This document shows, piece by piece, positions 46,931 to 55,528 of a stretch of 64,000 bases of DNA. The DNA is taken from contig NZ_JAEKMH010000003.1 of NCBI RefSeq assembly GCF_016411825.1, forward strand, positions 62,001 to 126,000, read 5' to 3'. The notes under the pieces are model-generated. The model saw only the letters and a list, made by a program, of their open reading frames with translations, did not search any database and was not told the DNA's origin. A program made the position numbers and the translations under genes. This stretch comes from Devosia sediminis. GTDB taxonomy: Bacteria > Pseudomonadota > Alphaproteobacteria > Rhizobiales > Devosiaceae. The first letter of the stretch is position 1; each line of letters starts with the position of its first letter.

Positions 46931-47122
46931 GGAAACTCCTCCGAGTTGGCCGGACCTGATTGTCCGGTGATGCGGAGGCAACGGTGCCCCCATCGCCCCG
47001 TTCCGCGAATGTGATCGGCGCCAGAAAACGTGATCGTCAGCGTTCGTCCTCTGGTAGGTGCGCATGGAAGCGGGAGGACGACATCGCCCTCAGCAAGACG
47101 CAGCGTGGAAAATCCTGCACCG

Positions 47123-47428
47123 CTATTCGTCGCAGACCAGGGGACCCGATTCCACCGCGAAGCGGCGCGGCCCGGATGCGGGTTGTTCGCCCAATCCCAG
47201 CGGCACATCAACGATCACCACCTCCATCCGGCACGATCCGCTGATCACTTCGTAAAAGTCGGTGTCGGTCGTGATGATGGCTTCGATGGGGTGGCTTATG
47301 CCGAATTCCTCGACGACATGCGCGATGATGGCCTCAAGTTCGTTCTGCCGCTGGTAATGCGGTGGCAGGGCGGCCAATGCTGGCGTTGCGATGAGCGCGA
47401 GCCCCGCAACCAGAAGTCTTTTCCGCAT
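47123..47428 (-). CDS. Small periplasmic protein, unknown function
   Basis: 101 aa from the ATG complementary to 47426-47428. Residues 1-19 are a Sec signal peptide (RKRLLVAGLALIATPALA). The mature part has a helix NELEAIIAHVVEEFGISH, a strand-rich middle and two cysteines (SGSCRMEV, GPLVCDE) able to form a disulfide. No family recognised. It is divergent from the lolA-like gene, 115 bp apart. Confidence 0.7.
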   Translation of the reverse strand: MRKRLLVAGLALIATPALAALPPHYQRQNELEAIIAHVVEEFGISHPIEAIITTDTDFYEVISGSCRMEVVIVDVPLGLGEQPASGPRRFAVESGPLVCDE

Positions 47429-47543
47429 AGCCCCTCCCGCCCGCGCTAACCACTTCGGGAACCACAATGGAACTTTCCCGCTGTTGCCGCAATTGCTGCC
47501 TAGGGTAGGTTTCACCAAAAGATCCGCGAGGAATTTAAAGCCG

Positions 47544-48170
47544 ATGATTCGCCGCACAGCCCTGATGCTTGGTCTTGCTGCCGCACTTTCGCCGGTTCTG
47601 CCGGCACTGGCCCAGAGCCGCGCCCTCACCCCGGAGGAGCAGCAGCTCATCAACGACATCAACGTGCACAATTCGGCCATCCGCACCATGGTGGGGCGGT
47701 TCCTGCAGATCGACAGCCAGGGCGGCAGGCAGGAAGGCACCTTCTTCCTCGAGCGGCCCGACAAGATCGCTTTCCGCTATGCGCCGCCCAGCCGCGAAGA
47801 GATCGTCTCGGTGGGCCGTGGCTTCTATGTCATCGACCGGCGCGAAGAGACCTATTACGCCTATCCGCAGGACTCCATCCCGCTGCGTCAGTTCCTCGGC
47901 GCCGAGATCAATCTGCTCAATGCCAATGTGGTCGATATCACCAATACCGATGGCTATATCAGCGTCACGGTCATCGACAATACCGTGGCCGGCACCGTGC
48001 AGGTCTCGCTGATCTTCGATACCGAGACCAAGGATCTGGCGCAGTGGACGCTGGTCGAGCCCAATGGTTCGGAATTGACCTTCTCGCTCTATGACGTGCA
48101 GAAGGACGTCGAAATCCCACCCAACTTCTTCACCTTCCCCTCGACCTATCGGGGCAAGGATCCGGCCTGA
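47544..48170 (+). CDS. lolA: Outer-membrane lipoprotein carrier protein LolA family
   Basis: Periplasmic chaperone that carries lipoproteins from LolCDE to the outer membrane. 208 aa from the ATG at 47544, with GAGGAA upstream. Signal peptide 1-23 (LMLGLAAALSPVLPALAQ), then a LolA-like fold with MVGRFLQIDSQGGRQEGTFFLERPDKIAFRY and the C-terminal DVQKDVEIPPNFFTF. The alphaproteobacterial LolA is divergent; 'LolA-type carrier' is secure, exact partner specificity is not. Confidence 0.88.
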   Translation: MIRRTALMLGLAAALSPVLPALAQSRALTPEEQQLINDINVHNSAIRTMVGRFLQIDSQGGRQEGTFFLERPDKIAFRYAPPSREEIVSVGRGFYVIDRREETYYAYPQDSIPLRQFLGAEINLLNANVVDITNTDGYISVTVIDNTVAGTVQVSLIFDTETKDLAQWTLVEPNGSELTFSLYDVQKDVEIPPNFFTFPSTYRGKDPA

Positions 48171-48190
48171 GGGTTGGAAGACGGCACAAG

Positions 48191-48215
48191 AAAGCCCCGG
48201 CGAGCCGGGGCTTTT
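48191..48215. terminator. Bidirectional terminator between lolA and uppP
   Basis: AAAGCCCCGG (48191-48200) pairs with CCGGGGCTTT (48205-48214), loop CGAG, with T-runs in both directions. The two genes converge here. Confidence 0.92.
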
Positions 48216-48221
48216 GCTTTT

Positions 48222-49034
48222 CTAGAGGCCGAAAGCAAAGATGGCGATGAGCCCGGCGCCGCCTACAAGGATGCGCCACCAGGCAAAGGGCGCAAAGCCA
48301 TAGCGCGACACGAAATCGAGCAGGTAGCGCACGACGAGCGCCGCCACCACGAAGGCCGCGGCAAAGCCAATGGCGACATTGAGCGCGATGGAAGCGTCGA
48401 TCAGGTCGCGGCTCTTATAGAGATCGTAGCCGAATGCGCCGACCATGATGGGGAGGGCGATGAAAAAGGTGAACTCGGCCGCCGCGCGCTTGGAGGCGCC
48501 GAACAGCATGCCGCCCACCACGGTCGAGCCGGAGCGCGATACGCCCGGGATCAGCGAGATCATCTGGAAGAGCCCGATGATCACGGCCAGGTGCCAGGGG
48601 AAATGGTAGATGTCGTCGTATTTTGGTTCGAGCGGCAACCGGTCGACGATCAGGAGAATGATGCCGCCGACCAGGAGCGTGATGCAGATCAGCGCCGCCG
48701 ATTCCCAGAGCGCGCCCTGGATGAAGTCGCGCAGCAGCACGCCCGCCACCACGGCGGGCAGGCAGGCGAGAATGACCGAAAGCGCGAACTGCCAAGCATA
48801 GGCTTTTCCGGTCAAGGCGTCGCGGATCAGCAGGCCCAGTTTGGCGAAATAGACGGTGACGACGGCCAGGATCGCGCCGAGCTGGATCAGCACGATAAAC
48901 GTGGCCGGCTGGGTCAGCCCGAAGAAGTGCCCAGCCAGCAGCAGGTGGCCGGTCGAGCTGACCGGAAGGAATTCGGTAAGCCCTTCGAGAATTCCAAGGA
49001 TCAGCGGCACAAAAAGACCTTGATCGGCGTTCAT
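48222..49034 (-). CDS. uppP: Undecaprenyl-diphosphatase
   Basis: Membrane enzyme (BacA/UppP) that dephosphorylates undecaprenyl diphosphate to recycle the lipid carrier for peptidoglycan synthesis; also gives bacitracin resistance. 270 aa with about eight hydrophobic segments. The catalytic motifs LTEFLPVSSTGHLLL (residues 15-29) and LIPGVSRSGSTVVGGMLFG are intact, including the essential glutamate, serines and arginine. It is transcribed away from the GST-like gene. Confidence 0.96.
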   Translation of the reverse strand: MNADQGLFVPLILGILEGLTEFLPVSSTGHLLLAGHFFGLTQPATFIVLIQLGAILAVVTVYFAKLGLLIRDALTGKAYAWQFALSVILACLPAVVAGVLLRDFIQGALWESAALICITLLVGGIILLIVDRLPLEPKYDDIYHFPWHLAVIIGLFQMISLIPGVSRSGSTVVGGMLFGASKRAAAEFTFFIALPIMVGAFGYDLYKSRDLIDASIALNVAIGFAAAFVVAALVVRYLLDFVSRYGFAPFAWWRILVGGAGLIAIFAFGL

Positions 49035-49154
49035 TTGATCCCCTAACTCGTTTTATTGGGTCACCCTCTGCTGCGCTCTCTTAGCCCTGTTCGGCAGGAG
49101 CGCCAAGGCGCGCAGGAGCAGGGCCGGGTCCGCAACAGTTCAGAGCGTCAGTTC

Positions 49155-49835
49155 ATGCCCAGCCTCGTGCACCATCCCCTCGATCCAGCCTCGCGTCTCG
49201 TCCGGCTGATGTGCGCCGAATACGGGGTGCCGCTCGATCTTGAGGAGATCAAGCCCTGGCTGCGCGAGGAGGCACTGCTGGAAATCAATCCGGCCGCCAC
49301 CCTGCCCATCCTGTTCACCGATACCGAGCAGGCCGTGGTGGGCATTCTCGCCACCCTCCACGTCATCGAGGATTTCTATGCACCCGATGCCGTCGGCGGG
49401 CTCGTGCCGGCCGACCCGATGGCGCGCGCCGAGATGTGGCGGCTGGTGGAATGGGCGCTGGTCAAACTCAATGACGAGGTGACCCGCTATCTTGTCGAGG
49501 AAAAGATCGCCAAGCGCGACCTGCGCGGCGCCACGCCCGAACCGGCGGTGCTGCGGGCGGCCAAGGCCAATTTCGTCGAGCATATGCTCTATTTCAATTA
49601 CCTGCTGGCCAGCCGCAACTGGGTAGGTGGCGACGAGATGAGCCTGGCCGATTTCGCCCTGGCGGCGCATTTCTCCACCCTCGACTATATGGGCGATATC
49701 GACTGGTCCAAGGCGCCGCACGAAACGCGCGACTGGTATTCGCGCATCAAGTCCCGCCCGGCTTTCCGCACCCTGCTCAATGATCGCGTGACCGCCATGC
49801 CGCCCTCCAAGGGCTATGCGAACCTCGATTTTTAG
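49155..49835 (+). CDS. Glutathione S-transferase-like protein, possibly FzlA
   Basis: 226-aa GST-fold protein. The N-terminal thioredoxin-like domain has PLDPASRLVRLMCAEYGVPLDLEEIKPW and NPAATLPILFTD; the C-terminal helical domain includes SLADFALAAHFSTLDY. Its length and the ProTrp-type segment after the second helix resemble FzlA, the GST-like FtsZ-binding division protein of alphaproteobacteria, and its place between uppP and queG is a setting where I expect fzlA in Hyphomicrobiales. The assignment to FzlA is inference; a generic GST remains possible. Confidence 0.8.
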   Translation: MPSLVHHPLDPASRLVRLMCAEYGVPLDLEEIKPWLREEALLEINPAATLPILFTDTEQAVVGILATLHVIEDFYAPDAVGGLVPADPMARAEMWRLVEWALVKLNDEVTRYLVEEKIAKRDLRGATPEPAVLRAAKANFVEHMLYFNYLLASRNWVGGDEMSLADFALAAHFSTLDYMGDIDWSKAPHETRDWYSRIKSRPAFRTLLNDRVTAMPPSKGYANLDF

Positions 49836-49848
49836 CAGCCTTCCCCCG

Positions 49849-49932
49849 CGTCATCCCCGCGTAAGCGGGGACCTCCGTTTGCAGCGTGGGCAGTGGGCGC
49901 CTAAACAGGGGTTCCCGCTTCCGCGGGAATGA
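49849..49932. repeat. Twin-hairpin REP-like element before queG
   Basis: Hairpin 1 TCCCCGC-GTAA-GCGGGGA (49854-49871); hairpin 2 TTCCCGC-TTCC-GCGGGAA (49912-49929). Outer GTCAT and ATGAC make the whole 80-bp unit an inverted repeat. It ends 12 bp before the queG start codon. Confidence 0.8.
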
Positions 49933-49944
49933 CCCGGATGACAA

Positions 49945-51078
49945 ATGGCTGGCCCATCGCAGATTGCCGATAGGATTGTCGAAGACATCAGAACCCGCGC
50001 CGAAGCGCTGGGTTTTGACGCCTTTGGCATTGCTCGTGCCGATGCGCGGCCGGACCTGCCCGAAAAACTGGCCCATGCCCTGGCCGAGGGCTGGCACGCC
50101 GACATGGAGTGGATGGCCGAGACCGAGGAGCGACGCGGCAGCCCGCAAAAACTTTGGGACGGGGCGCGCTCGGTCATCCTGCTCGGGGTCAATTATGGGC
50201 CGCAGACCGATCCGATGGCGCTGCTCGCCGAAAAGAAACTCGGCATCATCTCGGCTTATGCGCGCAATCGCGATTACCACGACATCATCAAGGGGCGGCT
50301 CAAGGAACTCGCCGGTCTCCTTGCCCGGCGCGCCGGCGCGGATGTCAAAGTCTTCGTCGACACCGCGCCCCTGATGGAAAAACCGCTTGCCGAGGCTGCG
50401 GGACTCGGATGGCAGGGCAAGCATTCGGTGCTGGTCAGCCGCGACTTTGGCTCCTGGCTGTTCCTCGGCGCCATTCTCACCTCCGCCGAACTGCCGGTGG
50501 ATGCGCCACACGCCGAGAGCTGCGGCTCCTGCACGAAATGCCTCGACATATGCCCGACCAATGCCTTCCCGGCGCCCTTCCGGCTCGATGCCCGCAAGTG
50601 CCTTGCCTATTATTCGGTCGAGCATAAGGGCCAGATTCCGCGCGAATTCCGCCGGCCCATGGCCAATCGCATCTATGGCTGCGACGATTGCCTCGCCGTC
50701 TGCCCGTGGAACAAGTTCGCTTCGGTCAGCCGCGAGGCGCGCCTCCGCAGCCGCCCGGAATTCGAGCGGCCGGCCCTGGCCGATCTGGTCAAGCTCGACG
50801 ATGCGGGGTTCCGCGCGCTCTTTGCCGGTTCGCCGGTCAAGCGCATCGGCGTTGCGCGCCTTCTCCGCAACGTCTTGATCGGCATCGGCAATTCCGATGA
50901 CCTGAGCCTTGTTCCGGCCGTTCTGGAACGGCTCGATGACCCCGATCCCGTGGTGCGGGGCGCTGCCGTCTGGGCGCTGCGGCGGCTCGATCCTGACCGG
51001 GCTGAAGCCATGCGGCTGGACAGATTGTCGTCGGAAGGCGATAGCTCGGTGCGCGACGAATGGGCCGGAGTGGTGTGA
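49945..51078 (+). CDS. queG: Epoxyqueuosine reductase
   Basis: Cobalamin-dependent enzyme for the last step of queuosine biosynthesis in tRNA (epoxyqueuosine to queuosine). 377 aa. DUF1730 N-terminal domain, then two 4Fe-4S clusters (SCGSCTKCLDICPTNAF and CDDCLAVCPWNKFA) and C-terminal HEAT-like repeats (RRLDPD end). SHDYH-type residues appear as RNRDYHDIIKGRLKELA. Its start is close behind a palindromic repeat and the ribosome site is weak. It overlaps the next gene by one base. Confidence 0.95.
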   Translation: MAGPSQIADRIVEDIRTRAEALGFDAFGIARADARPDLPEKLAHALAEGWHADMEWMAETEERRGSPQKLWDGARSVILLGVNYGPQTDPMALLAEKKLGIISAYARNRDYHDIIKGRLKELAGLLARRAGADVKVFVDTAPLMEKPLAEAAGLGWQGKHSVLVSRDFGSWLFLGAILTSAELPVDAPHAESCGSCTKCLDICPTNAFPAPFRLDARKCLAYYSVEHKGQIPREFRRPMANRIYGCDDCLAVCPWNKFASVSREARLRSRPEFERPALADLVKLDDAGFRALFAGSPVKRIGVARLLRNVLIGIGNSDDLSLVPAVLERLDDPDPVVRGAAVWALRRLDPDRAEAMRLDRLSSEGDSSVRDEWAGVV

Positions 51079-51947
51079 TGCAGGCGTTCTTTTTCGGGCT
51101 GGGATTTTCCTCGCAGGCCAGTGCGCGGGCGATCCGGGAGCGGGATCGATCGGCGCTCGTTTCGGGGACCGTGCGCTCGCCGGAAAAGGCCAATTTGCTA
51201 GCAGACCGTTATCATCAGGTGCTGCAATTCGATGGCACGCGTGAAACGCCCGCAATCGCCGAGGCCCTGGTCTCGGCCTCCCATGTGATCCAGTCGATCG
51301 CGCCTGATGACAATGGCGATCCGGTGCTGCGGTTTTTCCGGGACGACCTTGCTGCAGCACCTGACCTCAAATGGCTCTGCTATTATTCCACCGTCGGGGT
51401 CTATGGCGATTTCGGCGGAGACTGGATCGATGAGACGGCGCCGCTGGTGCCGCGCAATATGCGCTCCGATCGCCGGGTGCTGGCCGAACAGGAATGGCGC
51501 GACTTTGCCACCACTCGCGGCGTGCCGCTGACGATCCTGCGGCTGGCCGGCATCTATGGGCCGGGGCGCTCGACCTTTGACAAACTTCGTGAGGGCACGG
51601 CGCGGCGGGTGATCAAGCCGGGCCAGGTGTTCAATCGCATCCATGTCGAGGATATCGCCCGGGTGACGGCCCTGGCCGCCGAAGCCCGGCTCGACGGCAC
51701 CTTCAACCTCGCCGATGACGAACCCGCCCCGCCCCAGGATGTCATCGAATATGGGGCAAAGATGATCAATATGCCGGTGCCACAGGACCTGCCCTACGAG
51801 ACGGCGGAAATGACACCGATGCAGCGCAGCTTTTATCGCGATAACAAGCGGGTCTCCAACCGCGCCATCAAGACGGCGCTCGGCATCGACCTGCTTTATC
51901 CGGACTATCGTGCCGGCCTCCGGCAAATCCTCGAAAGCGAACAATGA
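51078..51947 (+). CDS. NAD(P)-dependent epimerase/SDR-like oxidoreductase
   Basis: 289 aa, an extended short-chain dehydrogenase fold similar to YeeZ. The N-terminus AFFFGLGFSSQASARAI is a modified Rossmann loop; YYSTVGVYGDFGGDWIDE carries the tyrosine position, although the usual YxxxK is not seen; LRLAGIYGPGRS and IHVEDIARV are family landmarks. It begins within the queG stop (TGATG) and overlaps the next gene by four bases, so queG-SDR-GNAT-DUF6886 is a tightly coupled operon. Substrate unknown. Confidence 0.87.
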   Translation: MQAFFFGLGFSSQASARAIRERDRSALVSGTVRSPEKANLLADRYHQVLQFDGTRETPAIAEALVSASHVIQSIAPDDNGDPVLRFFRDDLAAAPDLKWLCYYSTVGVYGDFGGDWIDETAPLVPRNMRSDRRVLAEQEWRDFATTRGVPLTILRLAGIYGPGRSTFDKLREGTARRVIKPGQVFNRIHVEDIARVTALAAEARLDGTFNLADDEPAPPQDVIEYGAKMINMPVPQDLPYETAEMTPMQRSFYRDNKRVSNRAIKTALGIDLLYPDYRAGLRQILESEQ

Positions 51948-52597
51948 CGCCCCAACCTGCCAAGTCAGCACCCCAGCCGATCGTGCTCGAAGGCCGCTAT
52001 GTCCGCCTCGAACCGCTCGCGGCCAAGCACGCCGCCGACCTGTTCGCCGTCTCCACCATGGAGGGCGGCGCCGAGCGTTATCGCTGGCTCTTCAGCACGG
52101 CGCCCGCAACGCTGGCGGAGGTGGAGGCGCGCTTCGCCGCCGCCGACTGGAACAGCGATACCAGATATGTCGCCATCATCGACAAGGCCAGCGGCAAGGC
52201 GCTTGGCCAGCAGGGCTGGATGCGCATCCGCCCCGAACACGGCTCCATCGAGATCGGTGGTGTTTATTGGGGCCTGCCCATGGCTCGTTCGCGGCTGGCC
52301 ACCGAAGCGCTCTATCTCTTTGCCCGCCACGCCTTCGACGATCTCGGCTATCGGCGCTTCGAATGGAAGTGCAATGACCGCAATGAGCCCTCGAAGAGCG
52401 CAGCGACCCGCTTCGGCTTCACCTTCGAGGGCGTGTTCCGGCAGGACATGATCACCAAGGGTGAGAGCCGCGACACGGCCTGGTTCTCGATCATCGACGG
52501 CGAATGGCCGGCCCTGCGCGCCGAATACGAGCGCTGGCTCGCACCCGACAATTTCGACGCGAACGGGGCGCAAAAGACCCGCCTCGCGACGCGGTGA
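51944..52597 (+). CDS. GNAT acetyltransferase, RimJ/RimL-like
   Basis: 217-aa N-acetyltransferase of the RimJ/RimL type (Acetyltransf_3). GRYVRLEPLAAKHAADLFAV at the start, IEIGGVYWGLPMARSRLATEALYLFARHAF as the acetyl-CoA-binding helix region and YRRFEWKCNDRNEPSKSAATRFGFTFEG as the classical C-terminal motif. It could acetylate a protein N-terminus or a small molecule. Overlaps neighbours on both sides (ATGA, GTGA). Confidence 0.9.
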   Translation: MTPQPAKSAPQPIVLEGRYVRLEPLAAKHAADLFAVSTMEGGAERYRWLFSTAPATLAEVEARFAAADWNSDTRYVAIIDKASGKALGQQGWMRIRPEHGSIEIGGVYWGLPMARSRLATEALYLFARHAFDDLGYRRFEWKCNDRNEPSKSAATRFGFTFEGVFRQDMITKGESRDTAWFSIIDGEWPALRAEYERWLAPDNFDANGAQKTRLATR

Positions 52598-53100
52598 CCT
52601 TGTTTCACCTCAGCGATGCGGGCGATATCGCCCGCTTCGTGCCCCGGCCCTCGGCCTATACGGCCGACCCGGTGGTCTGGGCGATCGCGCCTGAGCGCAT
52701 CGCCAATTACTTCGCGCCGCGCGACTGTCCCCGCGTCTGCTTTCGCGCCGGGGCGGAGAGTTCGGCTTCCGATGTCGAGCGCTTTCTAGGCGGCGACCGC
52801 GCGGTGGTGGCCATCGAAGCGGGATGGCTGGAGCGGCTGCGCAGGGGCTGTCTTTATCGCTACGCCATGCCACGCGAGGGTTTCGTGCTGCAGGACGAGG
52901 GCGCCGGATACTGGGTGTCCCATGCGCCCGTAACCCCGCTTGCGGTAGAGCGCGTGGATGATCTTGCCACCGCCATCGCCGCTGAAGGCGTGACCCTCCG
53001 AGTCCTCCCCTCGCTCTGGGAGCTTCATGATGAGGTGAAGGCATCGAGCCTGGTGTTCTCGATGATCCGGATGCGGAATGCGGTGGCGCGAGTTGCCTGA
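52594..53100 (+). CDS. DUF6886-like protein
   Basis: 168 aa from the GTG at 52594, within the stop of the acetyltransferase gene. LFHLSDAGDIARFVPRP, DPVVWAIAPERIANYFAPRDCPRVCFRA match a small uncharacterised family (DUF6886 as I recall it), whose members have a compact alpha/beta fold with possible nucleotidyl- or ADP-ribosyl-type architecture; this last point is a guess. It is the last gene of the queG operon, followed by a palindromic repeat. Confidence 0.75.
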   Translation: MTLFHLSDAGDIARFVPRPSAYTADPVVWAIAPERIANYFAPRDCPRVCFRAGAESSASDVERFLGGDRAVVAIEAGWLERLRRGCLYRYAMPREGFVLQDEGAGYWVSHAPVTPLAVERVDDLATAIAAEGVTLRVLPSLWELHDEVKASSLVFSMIRMRNAVARVA

Positions 53101-53117
53101 ACACATATTTATCGTTC

Positions 53118-53196
53118 ATCGTCATTGCCCGGCTTGACCGGGCAATCTACCTACCGGCATCGCATGGACCACCCGGACAAGCCGGGTGGTGACGAT
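53118..53196. repeat. Palindromic intergenic element, copy 2
   Basis: Hairpins ATTGCCCGG-N5-CCGGGCAAT (53124-53146) and CCACCCGG-N5-CCGGGTGG (53169-53189), enclosed by ATCGTCA (53118-53124) and TGACGAT (53190-53196). Bases 53121-53146 are identical to 20929-20954. Confidence 0.85.
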
Positions 53197-53211
53197 GGAT
53201 GGGAGGGGCCG

Positions 53212-53976
53212 TCAGGCAACCATCCCCAGAACCGCATCCCTCAACCGGACCAGGTCCTCCTCCCGGCTCAGCCGGTGGTCGCCGTCGGGAATGAGCGTAT
53301 AGGTCACCGGATCGTGGAGGATGTGGGTCATGAGCTTCCGGGCATGCTCGGGCGGCACGTCGGGATCTTGCCCGCCCTGGAGAATATGGACGGGGCAGCC
53401 GGTTTCGATGACCGAGCCAAGTAAGAGGTGATTGGCGCCGTCCTCGATCAGCCCCCGCGTATAGCGGTAGAGCCCGTCGCCATAGGCGCTTTCCCGCTCG
53501 TAATAGCCAAGTGTCTCGAGGTCGCGCTGTTGCTGCTCGGTCATACGCGCGGCGATGCGCGCGCTGGCATCAGTGGCCGGCGCCACGAGGACCAGGCCTT
53601 TTAGCGGCTGACCCTTGCGCAATTGCCGCCGGGCCAGCAACAGGGCGATCCACCCGCCCATGGACGAGCCGCAGACGATCTGGGGGCCGCGGGTTGTGGC
53701 AAACACCGCCTCGGCCTCTTCGAGCCAGCGGCTGATGGTGCCTTGGTCGAAATCGCCTCCGGACACGCCGTGGCCGGAATAGTCGAAGCGCGTGACTTCG
53801 AGGCCCTTTTCGGCCCCCAGCGCATCAAGGCTCATTGCCTTGGCCCCGCTCATCACCGATCGGAAACCATTGAGCCAGAAAATTCCCGGCGCGCTGCCCT
53901 TGCGCTGTTCCATGGCGATGGAGCGCGCGTCCTCGCCGGCCCCGACGGTGATGCTGGAAACCTCTATGGAACTCAT
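53212..53976 (-). CDS. Alpha/beta-hydrolase
   Basis: 254-aa serine hydrolase. IFWLNGFRSVMSGAKA is the oxyanion region, CGSSMGGWIALLLARR the nucleophile elbow (Ser about 104), LQGGQDPDVPPEH holds the acid and PDGDHRLSREEDL the histidine: a complete triad. Layout fits the ABHD10/YqiA-like group of acyl-thioesterases or esterases. Substrate unknown. The gene converges with the queG operon, separated by a REP-like element. Confidence 0.87.
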   Translation of the reverse strand: MSSIEVSSITVGAGEDARSIAMEQRKGSAPGIFWLNGFRSVMSGAKAMSLDALGAEKGLEVTRFDYSGHGVSGGDFDQGTISRWLEEAEAVFATTRGPQIVCGSSMGGWIALLLARRQLRKGQPLKGLVLVAPATDASARIAARMTEQQQRDLETLGYYERESAYGDGLYRYTRGLIEDGANHLLLGSVIETGCPVHILQGGQDPDVPPEHARKLMTHILHDPVTYTLIPDGDHRLSREEDLVRLRDAVLGMVA

Positions 53977-54132
53977 CGAGCGGCCCGCGACTTTCTCTGT
54001 GGCATTTTACTAGCGTACCCCCGGCGCAACAGCGGGAATTTCAGTGTTTCCGCCAGTTGACTTATTGGGCCGCTAACACGATTTTAGGGCCGAATTCACC
54101 CCCTGGCATCAATAGCACAAGGAAAGCTTGCC

Positions 54133-54669
54133 ATTCGCCGTCCCATGAGACCCGTTGCGCCCCAGAAGGATGGGCCGCTTGCCAACGAGGACATCACCAG
54201 CCCCGACGTCCAGCTTATCGATGCCGAAGGTGAAAACCGCGGCATTGTCCGCACGCGTGACGCCATGGCTGAAGCGCAGGAACAGGGGCTCGACCTCGTT
54301 CTGATCGCCGCCAATTCGCAGCCGCCCGTCGCCAAGATGCTCGATCTCGGGCGCTACAAGTATGCCGCCCAGAAGAAGGCTGCCGAAGCGCGCAAGAAGC
54401 AGAAGGTGATCGAGGTCAAGGAAGTCCAGATGCGTCCGAACATCGACGATCACGACTACCAGACCAAGATGAAGGCCGTGCAGCGCTTCCTCGACGATGG
54501 CGACCGGGTCAAGGTGACCATGCGCTTCCGTGGCCGCGAAATGGCGCACCAGGACCTGGGCATGCAGTTGCTGATCAAGGTCAAGGAACAGACCGAAGCC
54601 ATCGCCAAGGTCGAAAGCCAGCCGCGCTCGGAAGGCCGGCAGATGGTCATGGTCCTGGCGCCCAAGTGA
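54133..54669 (+). CDS. infC: Translation initiation factor IF-3 (AUU start)
   Basis: Binds the 30S subunit, keeps subunits apart and checks start-codon choice. 178 aa: RRPMRPVAPQKDGPLANEDI, ENRGIVRTRDAMAEAQEQGLDLVLI in the N-domain, a long linker helix (KKAAEARKKQKVIEVKEVQ) and the C-domain DDGDRVKVTMRFRGREMAHQDLG. The first ATG (54145) is 21 nt from the Shine-Dalgarno sequence, while an in-frame ATT at 54133 follows AAGGAAAG (54119-54126) at normal spacing and restores the conserved RRP N-terminus. AUU start is the known autoregulatory device of infC. Followed by a strong terminator. Confidence 0.94.
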   Translation: MRRPMRPVAPQKDGPLANEDITSPDVQLIDAEGENRGIVRTRDAMAEAQEQGLDLVLIAANSQPPVAKMLDLGRYKYAAQKKAAEARKKQKVIEVKEVQMRPNIDDHDYQTKMKAVQRFLDDGDRVKVTMRFRGREMAHQDLGMQLLIKVKEQTEAIAKVESQPRSEGRQMVMVLAPK

Positions 54670-54706
54670 GCTGACGCCGCAAGGCGACGGGATTGCTGGA
54701 ATGAAG

Positions 54707-54735
54707 AAAGCGGGCCGCAAGGCCCGCTTTTTTTT
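54707..54735 (+). terminator. Terminator after infC
   Basis: AAAGCGGGCC (54707-54716) pairs with GGCCCGCTTT (54721-54730) around a GCAA tetraloop and is followed by TTTTT. Textbook rho-independent terminator; no rpmI or rplT follows. Confidence 0.95.
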
Positions 54736-54797
54736 GTTTGTCGCCATGGACCTGGGGACGTGTCAGGTGTTCGGGGAGAGAATGGGAGGAGTGCGCC

Positions 54798-55430
54798 ATG
54801 ATCACCATCTGGACTTATGACTGGGTGCCGCCGCCGCCGCGCGGCTTTGTGCGCGACCTGCGGCTGCGCTGGGCCTGCGAGGAGGGCGGGCTGGATTATA
54901 CGGTCAAGGGCACGCCCTTCGAGAACCGTGGCGCCGAGCATTTCGCCCACCAGCCCTTTGGCCAGATCCCCTTCATCGAGGATGGCGACATCCAGGTCTT
55001 TGAAAGCGGCGCCTGCCTCATTTACCTCGCGCGCAAGACCGACAGGCTGATGCCCAGCGACCTCCGCGGCGAAACCGCCGTGATGCAATGGATCATCGCT
55101 GCCCTCAACAGCATCGAGATCGTTTCCGTCTCCTGGGCCGAAATCGGTGGCGCCCGCAACCCCGACAACAAGCTGACGGGCTGGCTCGACATGCGGCTCG
55201 GACAGCTCGACAAAGTCCTGGCGGAGCGCGAATGGCTGGTTGCGGACCGCTTCACCGCCGCCGACATCATGGTGGGCGACGTACTGCGCCAGACGCCGAA
55301 GGACGCGACCGGCAAGCATGGGGCGATCATGGCCTATGTCGAAAAGCTGAAGGCAAGGCCCGCCTTCCAGAAGGCCTATGCGGAGCAGCTCGCGTTTTTC
55401 GCCAAGGGCGACGAGGCGCGCGCGAGCTGA
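54798..55430 (+). CDS. Glutathione S-transferase family protein
   Basis: 210-aa GST. The N-terminus MITIWTYDWVPPPPRGFVRDL is proline-rich compared with standard GSTs; GQIPFIEDGDIQVFESGACLIYLARK is the glutathione-binding half with the conserved cis-proline and ES motif, and VADRFTAADIMVGDVLRQ the N-capping motif of the C-domain. The start at 54798 has GGGAGGA seven bases upstream. Stands alone after the infC terminator. Detoxification role likely; substrate unknown. Confidence 0.9.
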   Translation: MITIWTYDWVPPPPRGFVRDLRLRWACEEGGLDYTVKGTPFENRGAEHFAHQPFGQIPFIEDGDIQVFESGACLIYLARKTDRLMPSDLRGETAVMQWIIAALNSIEIVSVSWAEIGGARNPDNKLTGWLDMRLGQLDKVLAEREWLVADRFTAADIMVGDVLRQTPKDATGKHGAIMAYVEKLKARPAFQKAYAEQLAFFAKGDEARAS

Positions 55431-55528
55431 ACAACCGCTGGTCTGCAAATCGCAACAGAAGTCCCCGCTTTCCCGGATATGACACTGTGATAGGGTGACG
55501 CCGTTCACTTGCGCCTTGGGGGAGGGGC

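Noticed and set aside
46592-47014. Hydrophobic Leu/Val-rich frame opposite the Gln-rich gene
   Set aside because: It arises because reverse-complemented CAG codons read as Leu; the minus-strand gene has the strong ribosome site.
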